Shown: positions 57,499 to 64,000 of the stretch, piece by piece | Position numbering within the stretch: the stretch's first letter is position 1 | Layout: every line of letters begins with the position of its first letter | Source of the DNA: Lotmaria passim | Lineage: Eukaryota; Euglenozoa; Kinetoplastea; Trypanosomatida; Trypanosomatidae | Assembly: GCA_037349495.1 (NCBI GenBank) | Contig: CP140192.1 | Coordinates: 760,001 to 824,000, forward strand | Length of the DNA stretch: 64,000 nt | Reading direction: 5' to 3' | Program-made: the position numbers and the translations under genes | The notes under the pieces: generated by a model | Databases searched by the model: none | Told to the model about the DNA's origin: nothing | What the model saw: the letters and a program-made list of their open reading frames with translations, nothing else

Positions 57499-57840
57499 CA
57501 TATTACTACCTTTTTTTTTGTATTCTTCAGTGTATATCTTTATCTTTATTATTGCTACTAGGATTAGTGTTATCATTAATTTGCTTTCGAATGCGACTTT
57601 TTTTTTTCTATTTTTAATGTTGGTGCTACTGCTTGTTTTCAGCCGACGGTGTACGAGAAATTGTAAGCGAATGCTATTCCACTGCGTCCTTACTTTTGCA
57701 GGACTCATTCAATTCGTTACAGTCTTTTTTTTTTTTTTGTTCTGAATATCTCTTTGTCTTGTGAGCATTCTTTTCTTTGTTGTTGGTAAGACTCATTTCT
57801 TTTCTTCTTTTTTCTCGTTTTTTTTTTTTTTTGAGATTGG

Positions 57841-57847
57841 TATATAT

Positions 57848-57901
<54 letters not shown>
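57841..57901. repeat. (TA)n microsatellite, longest in the window
   Basis: About 30 TA units with two CA interruptions near the 5' end. Self-complementary, so able to form a cruciform or hairpin. Seen directly. Confidence 0.92.
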
Positions 57902-57904
<3 letters not shown>

Positions 57905-58490
57905 ATCAGTCCTGAAAGCACTTTTCTTTTGGGTGTTTTTTTTTTTTCACGTATAGTGTGCGCAGATCTTTACACATACGTTCATCGACAACAGAGGACG
58001 GATAAAACAAGGGGAAAGTGGTTGTATGAAATGCGGCAGGGACAGAGAGAAATAGGTACAACTGAAAAACTACTTTAAAAATGATCGCAACGCACTGCAA
58101 CGCGATCTTCTAATCATTCTCGTGTATTCTGACCCTTTTTTTTTTTCTTCTGCACTCTCTTTGAGTCTGTATGGCAATAGCCTTACTCTGCATGAGCCTC
58201 TATTAGCTGTGGGGATCATTGTGTCGCGATAGGTGCGTGCATAAATGCGTGTGTGTGTGTGGATGCGGAGGAACACCATCTACTGCTTTTTGTCGTATCG
58301 ATTGTGTTTTATTCTTGTGCAAACACGCATTGCTTACCACTTCCAACCTTTTCTTTTTTTTTTTTTTTCGATGTTGCCAATTTCTCACGGAACCCACTCC
58401 CTGCCCATCGACCACATTCCCCCACCTTCGTCTCTCTTCGAAGGTCAAGAGAAGACCGTTTTTTTTTGTTTTGTACTTCGATCTCTCTCG

Positions 58491-58510
58491 TATATATATA
58501 TATATATATA
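58491..58510. repeat. (TA)n microsatellite
   Basis: Ten TA units, followed by a T-run. Seen directly. Confidence 0.9.
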
Positions 58511-58830
58511 TCTTTTTTTTTTTTTTTATGTGTTTCTTTTCTGGGCTTGATGTTAGGCTAGGCCCTGTGTGTGTTTTTTTCTATCGTGTTTGTTATAACA
58601 CATCAATTGCGCGCTCACAACTGTCTGCGAGATGTGTGTACTTCTCACTATGCCGGGCCTCAATGGATGCCTGTTTTGCTTCCCAGATCAGCCCTTTTTT
58701 TTTCAGCGGTCCTTTTGTTTTCACGTTTTGGCTTTCCAGCGCCTGTGTCGTTCAATGTGCTTCATCGTGAGCAGCCACGCAAAGTAAAAAAAAAAAAAAA
58801 GACAAGAGAAAGGAAAAAAAAGAAGAAGGG

Positions 58831-59019
58831 ATGGAGCGCCTGTGCATCGCTGCACTGCTTGTTGCACTTCCATTTCTTTTTATGTTGTTGTTGCGAAAGG
58901 GCCTGCCGCGCTTTTTGCGTGACCTTGACGAATGTGAAGCTGCACCGCGGCAGCTCCGCTTCGAGACGGCGCCGTGTTTCAGTCCAGTGCAAGTGGCAAA
59001 CGTCCAGCATCACCGGTGA
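58831..59019 (+). CDS. Candidate membrane microprotein (62 aa)
   Basis: A short ATG frame after a purine-rich lead-in, following a pyrimidine tract with AG at 58705-58706. The N-terminus holds a strong hydrophobic helix (residues 4-21, RLCIAALLVALPFLFMLLL), then Arg/Lys and a polar GC-rich tail (ECEAAPRQLRFETAPCF) that differs in composition from the surrounding T-rich DNA and resembles genuine genes. It would be an N-terminally anchored protein with the positive residues just after the helix, so the tail would probably face the cytosol or matrix. No family recognised. A short frame of this kind could also arise by chance, so this is only moderately supported. Confidence 0.45.
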   Translation: MERLCIAALLVALPFLFMLLLRKGLPRFLRDLDECEAAPRQLRFETAPCFSPVQVANVQHHR

Positions 59020-59047
59020 AACTGAAGTGTGCGAGGGCACTCTTTTT

Positions 59048-59066
59048 GTTGTTGTTGTTGTTGTTG
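59048..59066. repeat. (GTT)n microsatellite
   Basis: About six GTT units between the microprotein frame and beta-adaptin. Seen directly. Confidence 0.85.
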
Positions 59067-59220
59067 ATATTTGAATTTGTGGCTTCAATACGATTGGTGT
59101 TTTCTCCAAAAAAAAAAAAAAAGAGCCTGCAGCACTTTTCCAGTCATATAACTGTGGTTCCTTCCTTTTTTTTTTTTCTCCCCTTCCTCATTTCTTTATA
59201 TTTCTGTGCTTGCATCGTGT

Positions 59221-59256
59221 TATCCCGTGCTTCGCTCGTTCTCTCTCTCGCCGTAG
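59221..59256 (+). promoter_or_regulatory. Predicted spliced-leader acceptor for beta-adaptin
   Basis: The pyrimidine-rich stretch including CTCTCTCTCGCCG ends in TAG, AG at 59255-59256, 28 bases before the ATG at 59285. An upstream T-run at 59167-59178 belongs to the same signal. Another AG occurs at 59261-59262. Confidence 0.55.
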
Positions 59257-59284
59257 TTTTAGAGGGGGGGATAAGGAGATAAAA

Positions 59285-61555
59285 ATGGATAACTTTCTTC
59301 GCAGGGCACGTGAGAAGATCCAGCGTAGGCTGGAGGATACCAAAACGGGCTCAAAGTACTTCGCCCAGACCCGCCGCGGCGAAGTCGCAGAGCTGCGCTG
59401 CGACCTCAACGGCACTGATGATTACCGTAAAAAGGCCGCGGTGAAGCGCATTATTGCGAATATGACAATGGGGCGCGATGTGAGTTACCTTTTCGTGGAC
59501 GTCGTCAAGCTGGGACCCTCGACGGACCTGGAGTTGAAGAAGCTTGTCTACCTTTACGTACTGAGCACCGCGCGCATGCAGCCGGACAAGGCGTTGCTGG
59601 CCGTCAACACGTTCCTGCAAGATACCACGAGCACCTCACCGGTGGTGCGTGCGCTTGCGGTGCGCACGATGATGTGCATCCGCGTCGCCTCGGTGCTTGA
59701 GTACACGCTGGAGCCGCTGCGCCGTGCCGTGAACGACCCTGACCCGTACGTCCGCAAGACGGCCGCCCTCGGCATCGGCAAGCTCTTCCATCACGACATG
59801 AACCTTTTTTACTCGCAGGAGTTCAAGAAGGATCTGGTTGCGCTGCTGAACGACAACAACCCAATTGTGGCGTCGAACGCTGCGGCAGTGGTGGCGGAGG
59901 TGAACGACTACGGCAGTGAGAGGATCGACAGCGACAGTGACTGGGTGAATCGGCTGGTCTACCACCTACCGGAGTGCAATGAGTGGGGACAGGAGTTTAT
60001 CCTCGACTTGTTGGCGGCGCAGCGACCGAGCGACCAGGAGAGCGCGGAGACGCTGCTGACGCGTGTGCTGCCACGCATGAATCATCAAAACCCGGCGGTG
60101 GTGATGGGGGCGATCAAGGTGGTGGCTAACCTGGCCAACCGCTGTTCGCAGGAGCTGATCGAGCGCTGCACCGTGCGCGTCAACACAGCCCTGCTCACGC
60201 TGGCAAAGCGGGATCCCGAGACGCAGTACGTGGTGTGCAAGAACATCCACGCCTTGCTCGTTATCTTCCCGAACCTCCTTCGCACCAGCCTCGACGCTTT
60301 CTACGTCCGTTACAGCGACCCGCCTTATGTTAAGCTAGAGAAGCTACGCTTGCTTTTGAAGCTGGCTACGCCGTCCACTGCGCCGGAGATTGTGAAGGAG
60401 TTTGCCGAGTATGCGTCGGAGGTGGACATGGTCTTTGTCGTGGAAGTCGTGCGGGCCATCGCTTCGCTAGCGATCAAGGTTGACTCAATGGCCCCTGATT
60501 GCGCAAACTTGCTGATGCAGCTGGTGGAGCGCCGCCCGGAACTGCTGCCAAACATCGTGACCGCAGCAAAGGACATTGTGCGCAAGTACCCAGAGCTGCT
60601 CATGTTGGACGCTCTCGTGGCTGACTACGGCGCGGACGAGGTAGTGGAGGAGGAGGCGAAGGTGTCGCTGCTGTGGATGCTTGGCGAATACTGCGACTTC
60701 GTTGACAACGGCAAGGACATCATGCAGCGCTTTGTCGGCTGCGTCATGGAGCACGAGCAGCGAGTGCAGCTCGCCATTATCAGCGCCGTGGTGAAGATGT
60801 TCTTGCGGGAGCCGGCGAGCATGGAGGCACAGCTGAACTCCGTGCTGGAGACGGTAACGACCCGCAGCGACGATCCGGATGTGCGGGACCGCGCCTTTGC
60901 CTATTGGCGTTTGCTGTCAAAGGGCATGACGGTGGAGCAGATGAAGAAGGTTGTTCACGGCCAGGTGGCGCCGGTCAACGTCGACCGCACCTTCAGCGAC
61001 GCGATGACGATGGCCGATCTCAAGAAGTCGATCAATACCGCCGCAGTCGTCTTTGCGCGGCCTTACCAGTCCTTCCTTCCACCCTACGGTCTTGCGGACG
61101 TGGAGCTGGATGAGGAGGACACGGAAGAGGAAGAGGTGGCAGCTCTGCCACCCACCCCACCGATGGGACCGCAGGACACCGCCGCTCCGTCCGCTGCTCC
61201 CGCAGCCGCCAGCACCGCCAGCACTAGCAACAACAACAACAACAACAGTAGTCATGACTTCTTTGCCTTTGCAAGTGACGGCAGTGGTGCTCGTCATCAC
61301 ACTGCCGCCGCGAGCAGCCCGCGTGGCGCCGACCCGCTAGGCGACTTGTTCGGCACCGCAGCCGCACCCACGTCGTCGCCGTCGCAGCCGCCGTCTGCTC
61401 CACCGCCATCTGCTCCACCGACATCGTCTCCGAGGTCTGACATCGATGACTTGTTTGGTGGTGGCGTGGGCTCTAATGTCGCCCCTATCGCTCCGCCTGA
61501 GGCCACGAAAGCAGCACCCGCCACCACGAACCATTTGGACGACCTTTTCGCGTGA
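59285..61555 (+). CDS. Beta-adaptin (AP-1/AP-2 type large subunit), without an ear domain
   Basis: Large subunit of a clathrin adaptor complex sorting cargo at the Golgi/endosomes or plasma membrane. The 756-aa protein has an adaptin trunk (about 20-610) very close in pattern to human beta-1/beta-2 adaptin: LELKKLVYLYVLSTARMQPDKALLAVNTF, VVRALAVRTMMCIRV and DPYVRKTAALGIGKLF. A hinge of acidic and low-complexity Ser/Pro/Asn sequence follows (about 612-756). The C-terminal appendage (ear) seen in most beta-adaptins is missing, the family usually being about 900-940 aa. The tail instead carries three acidic-DLF motifs (GDLFG, DDLFG, DDLFA), the last at the very end, plus a DFFAF. An N-terminal extension of about 22 residues precedes the usual start. 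Start is the first in-frame ATG after the acceptor. AP-1 rather than AP-2 is likelier but not proven. Confidence 0.9.
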   Translation: MDNFLRRAREKIQRRLEDTKTGSKYFAQTRRGEVAELRCDLNGTDDYRKKAAVKRIIANMTMGRDVSYLFVDVVKLGPSTDLELKKLVYLYVLSTARMQPDKALLAVNTFLQDTTSTSPVVRALAVRTMMCIRVASVLEYTLEPLRRAVNDPDPYVRKTAALGIGKLFHHDMNLFYSQEFKKDLVALLNDNNPIVASNAAAVVAEVNDYGSERIDSDSDWVNRLVYHLPECNEWGQEFILDLLAAQRPSDQESAETLLTRVLPRMNHQNPAVVMGAIKVVANLANRCSQELIERCTVRVNTALLTLAKRDPETQYVVCKNIHALLVIFPNLLRTSLDAFYVRYSDPPYVKLEKLRLLLKLATPSTAPEIVKEFAEYASEVDMVFVVEVVRAIASLAIKVDSMAPDCANLLMQLVERRPELLPNIVTAAKDIVRKYPELLMLDALVADYGADEVVEEEAKVSLLWMLGEYCDFVDNGKDIMQRFVGCVMEHEQRVQLAIISAVVKMFLREPASMEAQLNSVLETVTTRSDDPDVRDRAFAYWRLLSKGMTVEQMKKVVHGQVAPVNVDRTFSDAMTMADLKKSINTAAVVFARPYQSFLPPYGLADVELDEEDTEEEEVAALPPTPPMGPQDTAAPSAAPAAASTASTSNNNNNNSSHDFFAFASDGSGARHHTAAASSPRGADPLGDLFGTAAAPTSSPSQPPSAPPPSAPPTSSPRSDIDDLFGGGVGSNVAPIAPPEATKAAPATTNHLDDLFA

Positions 61556-62524
61556 AGAGAAGAATAGGTCATGCATGCATGTTTGAGTTCGGTGGAAAGA
61601 AAGCACAGCTGCCTTTTTTTATTACTCTTTCCCTTCTTTTTCTCTTCGTTTCCCTTTCGGTGCCGTGAAATTGTAGCAGAGGAAAAAGAGAGAGAGGCTG
61701 CACTACTGAGCGCTCCTTTCTTGTCGCCAGGCATCTACCACTTCCGTCTTGATTGCACCTCGTTTTTTTTTTTTTTTGCTCGCCGTTCTGTCTGTTTTTT
61801 TTTTTTTTTAGTTGATGTCACCAGTTTTGTGTTTGGTTCCTGTGCATGCGTTTAGGAGCACCGCCGCGCGTGCCTTTGTGAGTATACAGTCGTTGAACGG
61901 AATACTCTTTTTTTTTTTTTTTTAAATCCTGCCTCGTGCTGTTCTTCCACTTCTCTCCTTTATCGATACCTGTCTTCGTCAATACAAAAGGAAATGGAGA
62001 AAAGGAAAATGACTTTCTTCTTTTTTTTTTTTCCGAGAAAAGCCGATCCCTCAAAACGAAGAGAGAGTTTTGTTTAAAAGTGGATTGTGCGCAGCAACAT
62101 GCACCAGAAAAAAAGGACTGCCTCGGAGGACGCCTGAGCCGCTTCACTTTGTGAGTTTAATGCGTGGAAGACGACTCGGCATATTGGGCTGACAAACAGT
62201 GAAAGCCTTAAGAGTGCTTGGCTTTTTTTTTTTTTTTTTGATTTGCGTCGATTCTGTCTAAAACAAAGTCCTCTCATCGCTCTGCACCTTTGCATAGCTG
62301 ATCATCGTCTTTTCCCTTTCCCACACTCTTTCCTTTCCGCTTTGCGCTACTTCCAACACACACCCTCTCTCACTCGTTTAACGTTTTCACCCCTCCCTGC
62401 CATTAAAAAATACATATATGTCGAATGCTACTCACTTCCAGTAAAGCACCATTATTCGTTGCTTTCACCCTTCTTTTTCCCCTCTTTTTCGCATTTCGCT
62501 TCCCTCTCGTCCACTTGTCGATTA
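61556..62524. other. Intergenic region before OSCP
   Basis: T-runs at 61763-61777, 61796-61809, 61908-61923, 62018-62030 and 62224-62239; TTTTCCC-type pyrimidine stretch 62467-62485 before the next gene. The AG candidates near 62441-62443 (CCAGTAAAG) would give a leader of about 80 nt. No gene seen. Confidence 0.55.
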
Positions 62525-63301
62525 ATGTTCCGCCGTCTTTCCGTCTGCGTGCCTGCTATCGCGGCCGCCCGCTTCTACACCCCGTCTGAGGAGCTGAAGA
62601 AGCTCTACGCTAGCGACTTCGAGCGTGCACAATACCCAGCCAACATCGTACCGAGCGACTCCGTCACCTTCGCGAAGTTTCTCTACAAGGCAGCAGAGCC
62701 GAGGAACAACTTTGATGCCGTGCTGAGGGACTTTCAGGCGATCGCGGCGGCTGTCCCCAAGCTGCCCGTCTTCTGGGAGCGCACGGTGGTCGTGAGTGAA
62801 GTGAGGGAGTTCAAGTCCCTCTCCGCGCCGATGGTGTTCACGTTAGAGTGGATGCAGAGCAACGGCATGCTGGAGTTGCTGCCCGACGTCGCGGACGTGT
62901 ACGAGACCTACGTGAATGCGAAGATGAAGCGCGTTGCGGCGAAGATCTACGTTGCCCCGGGCAAGGAGGGTGACCGTGCGCTGGTGGATGAGGCGAAGAA
63001 GGTAGCGGAGAAGGTGGTGAGGGAGAATAAGGAGCTGGCGGGCTACGCGCTGGTGCCGAAGATCATCGTCGACCGCTCCATTGTCGAGGGCTTCGCCGTG
63101 GATGTGCAAGGCACCTACGTGAACGAGGCCGTTGGCCGCCAGAAGGAGTCGCAGTCGTCCGGGGAGGCGGACTACACGACGATTCCGGCGCCTCGCCTGC
63201 CCAAGACGACGTGGGAGGACAACATCGAAACGGAGGTGCTGCGCAAGTACCTGGACAGCCTCGCCCAGTACGACGCAGAGGAGATGAAGACCGGCGTTTA
63301 A
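62525..63301 (+). CDS. Mitochondrial ATP synthase OSCP/delta subunit
   Basis: Peripheral-stalk subunit that joins F1 to the stator of the mitochondrial ATP synthase (oligomycin-sensitivity-conferring protein). The 258-aa protein begins with a short presequence rich in Arg, Ala and Ser (MFRRLSVCVPAIAAARFYTP). The helical N-domain follows (about 22-115), with ELKKLYASDFERAQYPANIVPSDSVTFAKFLYKA. Then comes a C-domain with KEGDRALVDEAKKVAEKVVRENKELAGYALVPKIIVDRSIVEGFAVDVQGTYVNEAV, whose 'P.I...IIGG...V' analogue (VDRSIVEGFAVDVQG) is typical of OSCP/delta subunits. The overall pattern is divergent, as expected in kinetoplastids, so the name also leans on position near BDF1/Nup144 in T. brucei as I recall. 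The start at 62525 is the first ATG with a presequence; the open frame runs further upstream through leader sequence without an ATG that fits. Confidence 0.8.
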   Translation: MFRRLSVCVPAIAAARFYTPSEELKKLYASDFERAQYPANIVPSDSVTFAKFLYKAAEPRNNFDAVLRDFQAIAAAVPKLPVFWERTVVVSEVREFKSLSAPMVFTLEWMQSNGMLELLPDVADVYETYVNAKMKRVAAKIYVAPGKEGDRALVDEAKKVAEKVVRENKELAGYALVPKIIVDRSIVEGFAVDVQGTYVNEAVGRQKESQSSGEADYTTIPAPRLPKTTWEDNIETEVLRKYLDSLAQYDAEEMKTGV

Positions 63302-64000
63302 GCGCGCACACACACACACGTGTATGTGTGTATGTGCGCGTACGTGACGGGCTTTCTCTGTTTTGCCTGAGTCCCGAAGTCCATCTTTTTTTTTTTCCTT
63401 CCTCTCTGTGCTTTTCCTTCTCTCTCTCAAGAGGTCCAATGAAACCGACGCGACAGTCAAAACACGGAAGGCGGAGGCCTTCAACCAACATCACTCTCTT
63501 GTTTTTGTTCCTTCTATCGAGCACGGTGAGACGTTCTTTTTTTTTTTATTTTCACACTAACAGCGATGCGCTTCTCACACACTCTCTCTCTCTCTCCTCT
63601 ACGTCGCTACCAAATTGTGTCTTTTGTTGCTGTTGTTTCTTTCTTAGCTATTCAGCGCGGTCGTGGGGGTGATTGGGGGAGGGGTGGGGGTGGGGAGGAC
63701 CTTTTTTCAGAAATGAAAAAAAAAAAGTTGAAGGAGAAAAGAAGGGTTGGAAAGATAAGATGAGAAAAAGTGACGTGCTAGCTAGCATGAATGGCAGCAG
63801 CGGTACGCTTTTTTCCTCTCCTTGAGCTTTCTTGTCTTTTTCATTTTTCTCTTCTTTTTTTTTTTTAATGGTTTCTGAACGGGACTACTCCTTGCGCCAA
63901 ACCGGTCCTCGGTTTTTTCCATTACTTCTGCGAAGGGAAGAGAAGAGTCGTCGAGCAGCGAAAGGGCAAAGCAGGCCGTTGCTTTCTTTTCTTTCTCATA
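63302..64000. other. Terminal intergenic region
   Basis: Short CA/GT repeat after the stop (63306-63338), T-run at 63386-63396, (TC)n near 63578-63600, a G-rich stretch at 63662-63700, and T-run at 63855-63866 at the end. No gene start is recognised inside the window. Confidence 0.55.

Larger units (their letters stand above)
52701..59284. other. 6.6-kb gene-poor, very T-rich region
   Basis: The longest stretch of the window without a convincing gene, apart from a candidate microprotein at 58831-59019. It contains dozens of T-runs of 8-18 bases, several AT microsatellites (55627-55659, 57481-57498, 57841-57901, 58491-58510) and a long imperfect inverted repeat (52879-52971). A few islands of more mixed composition lie near 53380-53570, 54860-55020, 55790-56000 and 56490-56760, but no recognised coding or RNA gene is in them. 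Open frames in all six registers are Phe/Leu/Ser/Lys or Tyr/Ile translations of simple sequence. Possible explanations are long UTRs, non-coding RNA genes, decayed sequence or a missed gene. Confidence 0.55.

Noticed and set aside
1-64000. tRNA, snoRNA or rRNA genes
   Set aside because: I looked for B-box-like and C/D-box-like motifs in the intergenic DNA and found none convincing; a covariance-model search would be decisive.

Overview
The window looks like nuclear DNA of a trypanosomatid (Kinetoplastea). About 26 protein genes without visible introns lie on one strand, head to tail, over 63 kb. They are separated by T-rich intergenic DNA full of pyrimidine runs followed by AG dinucleotides, the signals for spliced-leader trans-splicing. 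No bacterial-type promoters, operons or Shine-Dalgarno sites are seen. Lineage-specific genes agree: a KREPA2-type RNA-editing zinc-finger protein, a Nup155-class nucleoporin of the TbNup144 kind, and a small BDF1-type bromodomain factor. From memory, this gene set matches a block on T. brucei chromosome 10 and Leishmania chromosome 36. A cytochrome b5-fused front-end (delta-6 type) desaturase points to a Leishmania-like or other non-Trypanosoma lineage. I cannot name the species.

Layout. 0.9-7 kb: coiled-coil protein, front-end desaturase, ER protein disulfide isomerase. 8.4-15.5 kb: SSB-like OB-fold protein, KREPA2, ribosomal-L1-domain nucleolar protein, CCT theta. 16.9-24 kb: LRR protein and Nup155/Nup144. 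25-34 kb: small membrane protein, BDF1, EVE-domain THYN1-like protein, proline-rich ankyrin-like protein, tRNA ligase Trl1. 34.5-42.5 kb: 77-aa small protein, TMEM65-family membrane protein with EF-hands, amino-acid transporter, SET protein, hotdog thioesterase. 43-52.7 kb: UFL1 (UFM1 ligase), AFG1 ATPase, SMYD-like SET protein, FCP1/SCP-type phosphatase. 52.7-59.3 kb: a gene-poor, extremely T-rich stretch with one candidate microprotein near its end. 59.3-63.3 kb: beta-adaptin and ATP synthase OSCP.

As usual in kinetoplastids, neighbours are mostly functionally unrelated and are probably co-transcribed by Pol II as one polycistronic unit, with expression set after transcription. Loose themes are mitochondrial function (OB-fold protein, KREPA2, TMEM65, AFG1, OSCP), chromatin or nucleic-acid readers and writers (BDF1, EVE, two SET proteins) and proteostasis (PDI, CCT theta, UFL1).

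The most promising items for follow-up are the TMEM65 protein carrying EF-hands, the SSB-like OB-fold gene next to KREPA2, the SPF-repeat linker of KREPA2, an EVE reader in a base-J lineage, the ear-less beta-adaptin with DLF motifs, and the gene-poor 6.6-kb region with a long inverted repeat. Start codons were chosen as the first sensible ATG downstream of a pyrimidine tract plus AG. Several open frames run further upstream through T-rich leader DNA, and I trimmed these.
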